Assembly (NCBI GenBank): GCA_964020975.1
Contig: OZ026625.1
Location: 42,906,794-42,970,793 of the forward strand
Direction: 5' to 3'
DNA: 64,000 nucleotides
Source of the DNA: Hermodice carunculata
Lineage: Eukaryota > Annelida > Polychaeta > Eunicida > Amphinomidae
Part shown: positions 48,430 to 61,055 of the stretch, piece after piece
Layout: each line of letters begins with the position of its first letter
How positions within the stretch are numbered: position 1 is the stretch's first letter
Program-made: the position numbers and the translations under genes
The notes under the pieces: model-generated
Databases searched by the model: none
Told to the model about the DNA's origin: nothing
What the model saw: the letters and a program-made list of their open reading frames with translations, nothing else

Positions 48430-50090
48430 CCCCAGCTCATTTAAATTTTCCCTCGAGCACTTTATTTTTTACGAAAAGTGAAGGAGTTGAATTGTTATTG
48501 CATTCTGTGAAGCAAAGCTGCCTTTGCAATGAAGGAATATATACTTTATTCACAATTCAATCATGCAGAATGCATCCCATTTGATGCCCGCTCTCGTCAA
48601 GCATTACTACTTTTCGTCACCGTTTGACTATTGGGGTCTCTGACGTCAAGGAAGGAAGCTTCTACGCCAACTGATATTGTGAACTCGCAGAAGTGCATGT
48701 CAGTGTGTGCTCATGGCTTACTGGATTAAAATGGAGAGGCAAACAAAAAACTGTTCCTGATTGTCCAGTCAGAACTCATCCATCATTGTGAACCGATGTG
48801 GGAGGGAGCCATGGGCTATCATGGCTATTAAGTTTAAACTAATATGGGATGCTTTTAAAAAGTCATTGTGCGAAAAATCTTATATACGTGACTGGTTGAA
48901 GTGTAAGTCTCTGAGTACTGCAAGATTATAGCGTAAATAAACAGGCAGGTCTTTTATTTTATGGCTGATTTGGTATTGTGTGCAATTCTTGTCTTCAGTC
49001 AGTGATGTGTACCCTGTGTTTGCGCACAGTCCTTTATTCTTACATGCAAAAGGGATTCATATAGGGCTATGCCCTTGTTTGTGCCTTTTTTTTGGCAATA
49101 AAATATGTTTAAAGCACGGAGGAAGACCATCTTGTGCAGTTGCCAATATCGACTTTTGCACACTGCACACTGAGACAGACAAAACAGTCACACCTCCTGC
49201 CCTGTGGCTTATGGTGGTATATGTGTATTCAAACTGTGGTCAAGTGCTTGTGTATTCCCCTCTTTTGAAGTTTTCAGCATGCTACGTAGAGTAGTAATTA
49301 TTAATGTGTAATAGGCATGCACCAGACCTATGCTTTTCAATGCGACTCTGTACCTGCATGTATCCCAAGCCTTATTATAAATCACTAAAAAGAATAAAAC
49401 TAAAATCCTGCTGCATGTAGGCCTATGATTTCAAACTCAACCGGATTTGAATTTTGCATCTACAGTACTGTCTTTGCATGCACCATACACTGCTGGTATT
49501 GCCTGTTGGCAACCGTGCAAGATGGCCTGCCGTAAACTTCAACCAGTTTACATATAGGATTTTTGCACAATGACATTTTGAAAAGCACCCTTTACCAGTC
49601 TAAACTTTCCAAGCACCAGCTCGGGTGATCTTCAGTGGCAGCTATGGTAAGGTCAGTGCTGGGCATAGACCAAATCCCAGTGGTACTGGCAAACACCATA
49701 TATTTTATAGCCCATCTGTGATTTTGTCTGTCTTTCTGCCTTCCTAGCCCTACATATCCCCCCTCATCCTCATTAAGGTCCTCTGTGGAAAAGTAACAGC
49801 TGAAACTGAGATCCAGTTCATTCTCTGTGTGACTACCACTCATGCTTTCTTTATTGCTATCCACCATTCTTTCACATAAACTCCCTTCAGTGACTTCATG
49901 ACCTAGAGCCCACGTGATGGCAAAAACGTGCAAACTTGTCAACTTCATGCCCGTCATGGGCAACAAAATAACTTTGCAAATAAAGGCAAATTTTCTGTAC
50001 AAAATTGCTATAATACCCCAAGTCCTTCATTTTGAACAAAAAAAAAAAATTTTTGGCGTGTGGGACCTGTAAGCACATTTTGGCCAGATC
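48430..50090. repeat. Long two-copy repeat, copy B (uninterrupted form)
   Basis: Colinear with 16,155-19,400 but about 1.66 kb long because it lacks the two insertions of copy A. The minus-strand frame at 49,592-50,002 encodes a 136-aa acidic Ser-rich peptide whose central part (MSGSHTENELDLSFS, then EDEGGYVGLGR) aligns with copy A (ISGSDSENELDHSFS, then EDKGRYLGLGR). Conservation at peptide level, in the same frame, suggests a once-coding segment. I do not recognise the family. Confidence 0.75.
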
Positions 50091-51129
50091 ATTGTGTCCA
50101 ATTGCTACATGAAATCGAGCTTATGTTTTCAGATTCAAAATTGTACACTGTTAGCTACGCACTGCACCTATAAATCAGGATGGTATGCTTTCTGGAAATC
50201 AGCTGGAGCCATATCTACAATGGTGGGCAGGAATGACAACAGTGATATATGAATTATTTTTAACTTATCATCGTATCTTAGTTACAGCTGGTGTATTAAG
50301 AAATATTAACACGTTAATGGGGAGGAATTGTTTCATAAATGGACTATTGGAAACAATTGCAGCGTCATATTGTGAGGTTCAGAGGTCCCCAGATGTGTCC
50401 CTATGCACTTGCAAAGCAATTAGACTTGTGGTTCCAAAGAACCTGCTTCTCTTCCAGAGAAGAAAGTTTTTGACGATTTTCTCCGAAAATGAATAAAATC
50501 AATTCAGTAAAATGTACATTTATTAATGGAGCAAAGACATTTGAACAACTTGGGCAACAGCCACACAAGGTGCATCCCCAATAATTTTGAAAGAAATCGG
50601 GCCGATACCAATCGCTAAGTTATATAGGGATAAGTACAATTTAGGAAACGTCAATGAACACTTGACCGTGAACATGCCCAAAATTACTATTTGATAACAA
50701 AAAGCTGAAGTGTTCACAATTTTTGCCAATGCATGTAGAATCCGTATAGATGACAACCCAATCCTTTGTTTTTGAGAATGTTACGCATGCCATGTTGGAA
50801 CCCTTTGCATTAAAACAGCGCGGTCTCTGTACAATCTTTCTCACTGAAAACTAGCATTCCTATAGGTCCTGATCATTTGAGTTAATTTTTACTTACATAA
50901 ACTGGCTCTGGCATTTCATTGTCCCTAATTAGATGAGCACATATCTGTGTGTGGAGTTCTTATTCAATGCAAACAGTTACATATACATCCTTTTTACAAT
51001 GCGTTGGTATGCAGTTAAAATTGAACTACCACCTAATATCCTTATCATAACGTTTTGAAGGTCTTTGACCAAGCAGAATTCCGGCTTCGTTTCCAAACTA
51101 TTCCACAATAATTTCGTTTTGTGAGTACG
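50091..51129. other. Intergenic stretch with R3-like pieces
   Basis: R3-like wording occurs at 50,390-50,470 ('tgcacttgcaaagcaatta', 'ccagagaagaaag') and 50,560-50,620 ('cacacaaggtgcatccccaa', 'tttgaaagaaatcgg'). Nothing else recognised. Confidence 0.4.
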
Positions 51130-51345
51130 GAAGGATGGAGTCTGGAACCAGCAACCTCTGATACCTATCATCCAGTGGAAAAGTGGAAAAGCACATACCA
51201 ACTGCATCAAATCTTCATTCTTAAAAATAATAGTTCAATGTAGGCTGGTATGCATGAGTACCATAATCGACACGGTCTAGTTCATTGTAATTAATCCAGG
51301 ACTGTATTCGGAGTTGTCCCAGATCGGGGACTGTAGATATGCATC
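51130..51345 (-). mobile_element. tRNA-derived SINE-like repeat, copy 3
   Basis: Minus-strand match to 15,195-15,420 over its whole length: 'gatctgggacaactccgaat', 'catgcataccagcctacat', 'aagaatgaagatttgatgca', then 'gaggttgctggttccagac'. It is more diverged than copies 1 and 2. Confidence 0.6.
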
Positions 51346-51384
51346 AAACGAGCAAATCATCCCAGTACAAGTTCAACTTAATTC

Positions 51385-52040
51385 AATTCTTTTATTTGCC
51401 CGGGACCTCTAGAAGAGTGTCAAGGACACTTGCAGCATCTAAAGTTTAGGCAATATAAATATGCATGTCAACCTCTGCAGATACATAGCTGTTTATAGAA
51501 ATGATATCATTCATATTGCCCATACGACTATTAGAGTCACCAGCCAGGCAAAACATACATATTTTTTGAACATATGTCTACCAGCTCATTTTCAACTTCT
51601 TCAAAACAATCCTTAGCTGAGTATCTGGTTCCCGCTGGCGAAAAATTAACTAAATAAAATATCACTATCAGCTCTCACAGAGGATTTACTCACTGCCCCC
51701 CCCCCCGCCCCCCAATTTGGAGTCCGTGTTTGAAACACGACATGCGTTTGGTTTTTTACAAAAACTGCAAAACCACCGCTACGATGTTGTGATACAGCTA
51801 CGCAATTGTTAACATATATATTATGACCAGAGTCTTTGAAAATGTCTGTTAGATACTCCGCATCAAGGTCGTGCACTTAGTCTCCAACAAAATAGGAGTG
51901 TCATGATAGTGTTGGAAACTTTGAAACTCCACTTCACGTACCTTACTTCGGACTCCACAAAGAGTAATTGTCCCAATTTTCAGACTAGGTGAGAAAAGCG
52001 CATACGAATGATCAAAGTGCTGCACAGAACGTTCATTACA
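51385..52040 (-). mobile_element. LINE fragment, endonuclease domain
   Basis: The minus strand encodes, in more than one frame, an AP-endonuclease-type segment: LRTVKVREVEF-like start near 51,960, then VHDLDAEYLTDIFKDSGHNI and HRSGGFAVFVKNQ (about 51,730-51,880), then YLVNFSPAGTRYSAKDCFEE (about 51,585-51,650) and GDSNSRMG (about 51,518-51,545), where active families have GDFN. The order and spacing match the N-terminal endonuclease of CR1/Jockey-like LINEs. The RT part is absent; the fragment ends close to SINE-like copy 3. Confidence 0.65.
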
Positions 52041-53801
52041 GAAATCTTGTGCTTGCTAAGAAAAGTACAACGAGTGAGATGGTAAGTCCAACATTTGCAC
52101 ATTTGCCGGAACAAAATTATTAGCCTGGTTGCTCCAAGCCTCAAAAACAAGCAAACAAGTCCGAATGTCCTCCACGCTGACCCTAGGGGCGACCTGTCGA
52201 GCTCGCCGCACCACGCTCACCCACGCCCACGGTAGAAAGAGCGACTCCCCCGGTATCAGCACCACCCAGTCTGCCCTGCGACCTTGCAGTGCGGTAGTTC
52301 AGAAGGCGGTCTTTCATATCGCGAATGTCTGCCTCATCAAAGCCAATTTTCAACGGTCGTGATCATGGCTGCACACGCCGTTAGTCAGCAAAGACAAAGT
52401 ATGTGTTACTGTCTGCGCCACCTAAGGGGCCAGGGTCGCACTATCCCTTTCATAAAAAACCACCATTTCTGAAGTTTGGCTGCTCTCACTAGTTCCCTTC
52501 TTCTTTCCCCGTTTACTAGAAATAATATTTGGAGTTATCGGTATTATTCTTACAGTGTAATGGCGTGGACTAATAAAAGAGGGCAGGTTGTTCTTTCTTC
52601 ATCTATGTGAAGTTTTGACTATTAACGGCATGTTGCTCTCTACGTCAAAATGTATCAACTAAGCATTTACGACAGCATTCTAAAAATTATCCATGACCGT
52701 GAAGCCTCCGGACCTCGCATGTATACCGATTTCGTGCATCTGTCCATCATGGGTCAGGTGTGGCTCATGATATTTAATCTCACGAAATCCTCTCGGTTTT
52801 GTTGTCCTGTAAAATAAATAGAGAAAACCGTCTTACTCTGTGCCTTGTCACGCTGGTGGAAAATAAGTTAAAAGCGCAGGTCGACCGGGGTATTGGGAGC
52901 CGGCGCTTACGATTGATGTCTTTTGTTATCGATACAAGTGACGTCCCGTTTATTTTAGGACAGGTGATTGTCGTGAGATTGGATGCTTTCGACGAAATGA
53001 TAGGGTCCAGTATTTGAGAGCTGCTGGTTTAGTATATTGAGCGCAAGCGGTCATTTTGAGACCTGTCATCTCTTCGGATAATGTGTTATCTGAGAGTCAC
53101 TGCCGCTGAGGAGAGAAACACTGACTCCCGCCTCTCAATATTACCAAAAAGAACAGTGTGGTTGGTTGCAGTTGTCAGACAGTTACCACAGAGAATACCT
53201 TTGTAACATTTATGAAAAACATACACAATTATATACATGTACGAATATATGTATGCACATCGTCGTTGTCCGTGCAATACCACCCATGTGATAAAAAGAA
53301 AGTTAGGAGGTCCCCAAATGTGATCCTTGCGATTCCCTCTATGTAATTTGTGCCATGCAAAATTAGCCTATGTAATCTGAAACAATATTATCTATATAAA
53401 CAGATGAGGACACAGTGAAATTTGGACACACTCCAATATAGAATGACGTTATTTACTCTAAAATTTCCTACGACGTCACATCAATTACTACTTAGATCTT
53501 AATATGTTAAAATTGGATGATATTTTTTTTAAATAGGAAAACTGATTGTGAATATTACAAAGGATGAATTGCAGACCAAGAAGCCCGGTGTTTTATCACC
53601 AACAGTGCATAGGTGTTATTGACCCCCGTTGGTTTACATAGGTTATTTAGTCTGTACCTACATAACATTTCGATAAAACTGTGAGATGAAATGATGCCTA
53701 AGATTATGCTTTAGCTAAGTCTACAAAATACTCAATTTCGACAAATTCATCACATAGGCGGTATAGCACGGAAAACGACACTATATGCATACACACCTGC
53801 G

Positions 53802-53803
<2 letters not shown>
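52041..53803. other. Intergenic stretch
   Basis: A locally GC-richer part (52,130-52,460) has frames on both strands but no domain I recognise. The rest is AT-rich with nothing called. Confidence 0.3.
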
Positions 53804-53870
<67 letters not shown>

Positions 53871-54209
53871 GTATGGATATGCAAGAATGAATACAAACAT
53901 ATACATGTACATGTATGTATATATAAGTATGCGTACATACATGTGTATAATAAACTCATGCATTCATAGATATATGTATTTATACACATGTATGCGCATG
54001 CAAGTATGTATACATAGATATACATATCAATACATGTATTATACATAACTGCATGTATGTATATCTGTATGCGTACATACATATGTATACTACATACACG
54101 CATTCACAAAATATATGTACAAAAATGTGAAAGCACGAATGCATGCTGGCATATATAAATCCACGCATGCATACATATACGCAAACCTATCTATCTATTT
54201 ATCTGTCCG

Positions 54210-54301
<92 letters not shown>

Positions 54302-54800
54302 ACGGGTGTAAAAATGCATGTATGCCTGTATGTATATGCATACATGTATATGCAAATATGGATGTATGCACATGCAGGTATGCGTACATGCTTAAATGTA
54401 TATGGGCATGCACGTTTGTATACAGATATGAACGCAAACAAATGTGCGTGTATGCGTGTATAATGCATACATGCATATGTGAAGGTATATATGACGGTAC
54501 AGTTTTGCACAAACGAACGTACGAATATATATACGCATGCAAACTTGGTTAGACGTATGTTTGTATGTATGTCTGCATATATACATTTATTTGACGGCTT
54601 GCGTAAGTCCATAAAATGTAAAACACACATGTCACATGAACTGACATATGACATCCATATATTTAGCTGACATGTATAGCATATACACATGATTGAAAAA
54701 CATACATACATTCGTACATATAACATACATGAAACATGCATTAATGATTATTACATGTATTACATGGCATACATGGCATACATGGGAGAAATACCTACGT
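53804..54800. repeat. 1-kb alternating purine-pyrimidine region with two (TA)n blocks
   Basis: TA tracts at 53,804-53,870 and 54,212-54,298 lie in about 1 kb of degenerate ATGT, ATAC, ATGC and GCATGC words, so that purines and pyrimidines alternate almost throughout. Cys/Tyr/Met-rich frames on both strands are artefacts. Confidence 0.9.
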
Positions 54801-55203
54801 CACATATACATGAAGAAATATACGCATTAAATAAATAATTAATGAATCTTTATGTGTTATATCCGAATGAAAAATTATCCTCTCAAATGGGGACAACCAA
54901 CATTGTGAATCAGCATTAGCGCAAGCTTACATTATATTTAAGCATTTACATCCTCATAAATTTTATACACTACTATTTAGATATTCTGGAGCAGCAGAAA
55001 CTATGTTTAACATACGCCAAAAAAAATCACAGCAATGAGAAGGAAATTGCAGCGGTACCTTGGGGCCAAAAAAACTAGGTATCCCGATTGACCTCGTGTG
55101 CAACATGTAAGCAATTTACCAAGTTAGTAGTTTATGAGAAGAACCTTGTTTGTTTTTGGCAAAAACAGTAAATATGTAAACTATGTGGACAAATGAATAA
55201 ATA
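54801..55203. other. AT-rich spacer
   Basis: Nothing recognised. Confidence 0.35.
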
Positions 55204-55377
55204 CAGTAGAATCTCCTATTAAGACCAAGTCCATAGAGGAACGTATCCGTATTAAGACCACCAATATTGAGTCCTATTTTGTTTAACCTCATTTAAATTC
55301 TATCCCCAATTAATAACACTTCGTTATAAAGACCATATTTTCCAAGCCCTTTGTTGGTTAATATGGTGATTTAACTT
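55204..55377. mobile_element. pogo/Tc1-mariner-like MITE, 174 bp
   Basis: TA on both sides (55,202-55,203 and 55,378-55,379). The left end CAGTAGAATCTCCTATTAAG resembles that of the 30,915 element. The right end on the minus strand, AAGTTAAATCACCATATTAA, is a decayed inverted copy. It has no coding capacity. Confidence 0.65.
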
Positions 55378-56610
55378 TAAATAAATGACATATACACAAA
55401 ATGCATCATATTCATCGCAAACATATTAGAGGCTGACCTATCAAGGGTAGAATCAAAGCATTCCATCCTGCGCATTATGAAAAGCTGTTTTACGTAACGC
55501 AAAGCTTGAGAGACAGAAGACAAATGCAAACGTCAGCAGAGCTAGAAATGTGCCTCTCCCTTCTCTTTCTGTACCATCTTTTCTAAAGAAAGGCGCTGTC
55601 GTATTACATTCGTGACGAATTGTAATGAACACAGGGAATTACAAGCTGACTTGATTAGTGTCTCTGCTCGCAGGCTGATTCGTTTTGTATGCTTGTCCAC
55701 CAATTAATAGTCTAGTGCCTGATCTTGACATCTCAGGTTATTTGTGGACAGGCATATCATATAGCTTGATTGGCATTAGACCTGTGACAGAGTCAAAGAT
55801 GAATAAAAATGTGTTAACTCTTTCGTTGCCATGGTTTGACAGAGTCAACAATTTTGCTCGGTTCGCCTTGGGTGCATTGCGTCCAAATGACGTCGAGGAG
55901 AAGCTGTTGACTTGAGCCGTTATATTCTGTGTGGCATGTTGGTACTGGAATAATTTTTTTTTTTACAAAAAATATTAATATAGTATCAATTAGATAATTC
56001 AGAGAAATTCATCTTACGGAATTCGACTTTGGTGGCAGCTGGTAGTGAAAGAGTAAAAAATTAGCAATATTTGCGATTTAAACGTATTCAGGGAAATGTG
56101 CCGTGATTTTAGCGCCGACAAAGGGCCCGCATATAATGAAATGATATTAATAGATGGCAATTAAATTTGCACAAGGTACACATGCCTGCCGCAAAGGAAC
56201 CAATTGGCCATCTTCTTTGTCATTTTTCTTCAAGCTGCCCAACCTTTCTTGAAAAGAACATCACATAAAACCACTCTATTTGTGTAGTTGGTCAACAACT
56301 CCCATTACACTGAACAAAAAGCAAGCGGTGGTACATTTAGAACCTTTCCTGAGTGCACTGTAATTGGTCTAAACGGGGGCCAGTTGTCTGGAACCAAATT
56401 AATTCAAGATGTGAAAGATGGCAAAAAATCATAGAATGAATGGGTAAACATTAACAGCTAATTTGGAAATATGGGAACGAAACTGAGTTCCATCTTGTCG
56501 AATGTCTCTTGTGAACATTTTGCAGTTCACAGTATGTATATAATTAAAAGAATATACACATGCACACCTATATATGGGTGTATTTGTTTTTTTTAACTAC
56601 ATATATATGG
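55378..56610. other. Intergenic stretch
   Basis: I recognise no gene or repeat in these 1.2 kb. Confidence 0.3.
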
Positions 56611-56673
56611 AGGGAGAGAAAGAGAGAGACAGGGAGAGAGAGAGAGAGAGAGACAGAGAGAGAGAGACAGAGA

Positions 56674-56708
<35 letters not shown>
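56611..56708. repeat. Interrupted (GA)n microsatellite
   Basis: GA units with regularly spaced GACA interruptions. Confidence 0.95.
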
Positions 56709-56739
56709 TTCTAATAGGACCATCGAAAATGGTTTAAAG

Positions 56740-57360
56740 AACTTGTAATTTTTCTCGACAAGTTTGACTGTTTTTCTTTATACTTCGACTTTTTTCCTCA
56801 AAACTTCCAGTTTTAAGTCTCAAGAGTTTCTATCAAAACTGGTAATTTCGACTTTTTCTCGATATTTAGACTTCTTGTGACTTTTAAGCCAAAACTATTG
56901 ACCGTTTTGAATTTTCTTTTGTTTTCTCAAACATTAGATTGATTCATAGACTTACAATTTTGACACCGAATATAGAAATTTGAACTTTAAAAGCTGGTAT
57001 TTTCCACTTTTTTTCTCTAGATCTTAATGTCAAAATTTCCCCGACCTTACATCTTGACATTTTAGCAGCACAAAGGTGACATTTTAACATAAATGACGTA
57101 ATAATGAGAAACATCACCAGACATGGACGTTTAAGGTTCAAACATTTTTTATTTGACACTACAAATTTCGAGATTTAAAACTGGTTATTTCCAGATAAAT
57201 TTCCAAATTTCAGAAGAGAGTCGAAAGTTCGTCTCGAAGTATCTATGTTTGTTTACTGAAAATTTTGAGACTTTAATGTGGCAATTTCGAGATAATTGAC
57301 ATAATTTGGAGATTTTACACACGACAATAACTCGAAATTTTCAGTTTTCGTTATATTTAA
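56740..57360. repeat. Degenerate ~20-bp minisatellite of AAATTTCGACTTTTTCTCGA type
   Basis: Words such as 'tttcgactttttctcgat', 'acttcgacttttttcctcaa', 'cgagataattgacataat' and 'ataactcgaaattttcag' recur in loose register on both strands. This is a very diverged tandem of a short palindromic unit. Register and copy number need a self-alignment. Confidence 0.5.
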
Positions 57361-59217
57361 TTCAGGTTCTATTAAGCTTTCGTACATTTTGAAGTCATAA
57401 CGCTGTTGATGCTAATAAGTCCTAACATGGTCGCTGCGTCCCAATCTGATGTTTAGTCTTAGATTTTGATGCATGGTATTTTGCTGGTATGTTATGAAAC
57501 ATTTCAGGAGGTGTTATGCCACTGGTAACATATATTCTTACAACTGTGCTAATGCTTAGAATGTTCATGGGGTTTTCCAAATATACACTGTAGAAATTCA
57601 CCAACTGGTTGACATTTTGGAAATTCAAAAAATTCTCAATATGATTCTAGAATTGTAAGCGTACCCACAATAGTCAATATATACCCATTCAGATCGTATA
57701 AATAAAACCCCAGTTAAAGAGAAGATTTCATAGAAACATCAAGTATGACACGCAAACGTCAGGGAAGCTCTTACTAACACACGCAAGACAGTTTAGTGAG
57801 CATGCAGCCGCTTATTTGCACTTCATGTACACACACAGACACACAGACACACACAAACACACACACAAAACAAAGACGGGAATGTAACCTTTATGTCATA
57901 AACCAACTTGCGGTATTGAGTCCATCGCTAAAGATAGGTTAAACATCTTATAACTTCACAGTTTAGAGACTTGCTAAACTGATCAGCGAGATACAGATAC
58001 ATAAAAAGATCACCAAAAACGTATAGAGTGAAATGAAAGATGCACCTCTGCTTTAATGTCTACAACATGCAACGTACTTTTACCATATTTAATCAAAATG
58101 TGTACCACAGCTGTTAGGTCTCTGGAGAAAGCCACCGGTGGATGATATGACAACAGTGATAATTGTTAAATCCGGCAGATAAATGTAAAATTTGGGCTGA
58201 ACCTACATATTTTGTCTAGTGTTATTTTTACTGATTTTTGGAGACCTTGGTAAATAGTTTCGAATAATGCCGGGTGAAATTCTGTCACCCTTGAGCATTT
58301 TGATATTTTGCCAGTCCCCCCCCCCCCCCCACCACCACCTACATTAAAAAAAATGTGAGTGTGCGATAGACAACAATGTATATCGGAAACCATAAAACGC
58401 CAGTATGGAATATGTGGGAGCTATTTAACCATTAGTACCTGATGTGATCTTGACCATCACATGACATATACATGATCACAATGCATATTGAAGTTACAAT
58501 ATAAAACAGGAAAACCATGATGATTCTGTGCTCTGCTGACTGGAATTTGTTTCTGCAAGTGCAGACTGTACTGGTACTTATGAGTAGTTGACTGAAAGTT
58601 AAAGTTTTACCATACCATTTTGTCAGTGTGAGCTTTGAAGGTCATTCAAAATCCTAATTACCAACACCAAAAGAAAATCCAAAGGAACATTTCTAGTCAT
58701 GTTCAAGAATAACGATGGGCCCAGGATCTACCATTACAAAGATATAAGCCAATGTCTGGCCTTCCAAGATCAGTAAAGATCATCATATGTACATTTCTAG
58801 CTGTGTTTAGCATTAGCCATGGACCTTAGATCCACACTTACTAAGATATAAGCCAATATATAAGACGTGTGGAGTCAGGTGGAAAAATGGTTGAACTCTA
58901 CTAAACCTTCACTGTCAAAAGATACATAGTTTTGCTTGGCCATCGCTTCACACATCTAATGAATGTTACCCCAAGCAGCATATATGTGCCTTGAAACAAA
59001 GCCTTCCATACACCAGTGTTTACACTATCGCGACTGATGCACTGCCTTGCTGCACTATCCTAGTATAGTGGCACCACTTGCAGACACATGTTTCAAAAGT
59101 TTGAAATGCCAAAAATTCGTGGAAAAACGTAACATATACTTATCACTTTTGCAAGCTTTCATCTTTTCATCTTTAGTCATATAGTAGACTGCTAGAGTAT
59201 ACTACTAGTCTGTTTAT

Positions 59218-59218
<1 letters not shown>
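57361..59218. other. AT-rich intergenic stretch
   Basis: A CA-rich tract lies at 57,830-57,870 and a C14 run at 58,317-58,330. A short direct repeat ('aagatataagccaat' with flanks) occurs near 58,738 and 58,843. No gene. Confidence 0.4.
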
Positions 59219-59291
<73 letters not shown>

Positions 59292-59313
59292 AAACACACA
59301 CACACACACACAT
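59219..59313. repeat. (CA)n microsatellite
   Basis: About 95 bp of CA units with two interruptions near 59,286 and 59,292. Confidence 0.95.
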
Positions 59314-59348
59314 ATATATTATGGAAAACCGTTTCTTGTTTTATTCAG

Positions 59349-59604
59349 GGTTTGATCAGATGATTAAATATTTGATCAGGTGAATAAATATTTCATCTGA
59401 TCAAGCACAGAAAATCAGTTCTTCTGATCAAATTCCGAGGAACAAATAAAATGAAATTATTCGCACGAACAAATGCATTCGTTAACATGACTAAATCGAT
59501 TTGTTCTTCTGATAGAGTAGGATATGGTATATCCCGATTTATTCACCTGAACAAATACATTTGTTCCCGTGACCAAATCTATTTGATCGGCTGAACAAAT
59601 ACAA
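59349..59604. repeat. Array of 22-bp palindromic units, array 1
   Basis: Units are 18-bp palindromes of the form GANCAAATNNATTTGNTC followed by a 4-bp linker. Clear units: 59,467-59,484, 59,489-59,506, 59,549-59,566 (GAACAAATACATTTGTTC) and 59,571-59,588 (GACCAAATCTATTTGATC), with linkers acat, ttct, ccgt, ggct. Units at 59,353-59,388 lack the two central bases (16 bp). A disrupted part lies at 59,395-59,460. Confidence 0.85.
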
Positions 59605-60195
59605 GTTTCTCCACTTCAAGATAATAATTACTACCTCTTCTATGCCGCTAGTCCCTTCCGGTAGTCTGTGTTAACATAACACGCCAGAGTTCCAATCTCG
59701 AACTTTGACATTTTCTTAAAAAAAGAAACAACAAGTAGGGGCCGGGAGACAGAGGTCGTTTGTAAAGATAGAAGGAAAAAAGTGTAGGAGGTAAGCAGAT
59801 AAGAAAAAGAGAAAGAAATGCTTACATCCTTCCCAAAGGTATTGCATTACACCAAACTTTAGAAAGAAAAAAAAAGTGTAAGAAAAATGCTTATATCCAT
59901 GACCATGAAAGGCATGACAAAAAGCAGTGCCTATCCACCAAAGAAAGAAAGAGTGACAGAGAAAATTATCCTGACATCCCTCCCGAAAGCAAGAGCTAAA
60001 GATCATGGAACCACCGTCCAAGTTTATATTTAATCGCGCCAAAACACAATCACATCTGAATGATAAACAACAGTGATCCATTGTGCACAGCCGGCTTTAC
60101 CCGTTTTAATCCTTAAGCAAAGCCGTAGAATGTCCACGATGTCCATGGACGTTTCGAGATTATACCTTTTGCGTGTTGGAATATTTGTTGCGCGG
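59605..60195. other. Spacer between the palindrome arrays
   Basis: About 590 bp with purine-rich words (59,715-59,960) in which 'catcc' and 'gaaagaaag' recur. No gene recognised. Confidence 0.35.
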
Positions 60196-60590
60196 ATCAA
60201 ATACTGGTGCAAGGGATTTATTCCGAAGGTTTTGATCCCAGGAACAAATCAGACAGGGAGCGTCAATTTAATTAAGTTGGGGGTATTGGATGATATGATC
60301 AAATCGATTTGTTCAGATGATCAAATAACATCTATTTATTCTTCTGACCAAATAGATTTAATCATTTGAACAACTATATTTGTTCATGTGATCAAAAAAC
60401 AGCATATTTGTTCCTCTGAATTTATCGATTTGATCAGAAAAACAAATCGATTTAATCAGAATATCAAATCACTTAATTCAGAGGAACAAATATACTGTAT
60501 TTATTGACATGTACAAATGCATTTGTTCACCTCATGAAATCGATTTGTTCTTCTGATGAAATCTATAATCACGTGATCAAATACTGGAAA
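60196..60590. repeat. Array of 22-bp palindromic units, array 2
   Basis: From 60,297 the units are in strict register: GATCAAATCGATTTGTTC (60,297-60,314), linker agat, unit 60,319-60,341, ttct, 60,346-60,363, attt, 60,368-60,385, atgt, 60,390-60,413, ctct, 60,418-60,435, agaa, 60,440-60,457, agaa, 60,462-60,479, agag, and so on to about 60,590. The linker is 4 bp at nearly every junction. A few units have a longer centre. Looser units extend left to 60,196. Confidence 0.9.
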
Positions 60591-60617
60591 AACAAGAAAC
60601 AGCGTTCAGCGTTCCAT

Positions 60618-60650
60618 AATATATATGTATACATATATAAATATATATAC

Positions 60651-60732
<82 letters not shown>
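60618..60732. repeat. (TA)n microsatellite
   Basis: TA-rich words from 60,618, a pure TA tract from about 60,664 to 60,732. Confidence 0.95.
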
Positions 60733-60735
<3 letters not shown>

Positions 60736-61009
60736 ACTCATCCAATTTTCTAATAATATGCTTCTGCAGTACATATTTTATTAGAGTAGCTCAAGTTCTA
60801 CAAGGGTTATTGCGTCCACAAGGATGGTAACGGGGATGGGCAAATAGACACATTCCCGCACGCAAAGACATTTTGGCAATATACTTAGTGGCCAAAATGT
60901 AAATTACATGATCGCAGATGGCAATGTATTCAATATAGAAGCAAGTAACCAAATACACTGTACTTCATGAGTAAAAGAAATTTTGGATTTTTTGTTTTTC
61001 ATGTTTGGA
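60733..61009. other. AT-rich spacer
   Basis: Nothing recognised. Confidence 0.35.
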
Positions 61010-61055
61010 ACGAGTGGGACTCGAACCTGCAACCTTTGGCACCGTGTCTTTTTCG
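61010..61055 (-). mobile_element. B-box-bearing tRNA-like fragment, possible SINE copy 4
   Basis: On the minus strand GGTGCCAAAGGTTGCAGGTT then CGAGTCCCACTC contains a perfect pol III B box (GGTTCGAGTCC). It matches GGTGCCAAAGGTTGCTGATT of SINE-like copy 1. No A box or tRNA fold is apparent upstream, so it is a fragment and not a tRNA gene. Confidence 0.5.

Noticed and set aside
59349-60590. CRISPR array
   Set aside because: Repeats are palindromic with only 4-bp spacers, degenerate, and in eukaryotic-type DNA.
61010-61055. tRNA gene
   Set aside because: A perfect B box is present but no acceptor stem or anticodon arm can be formed from the flanks; better read as a SINE-like fragment.
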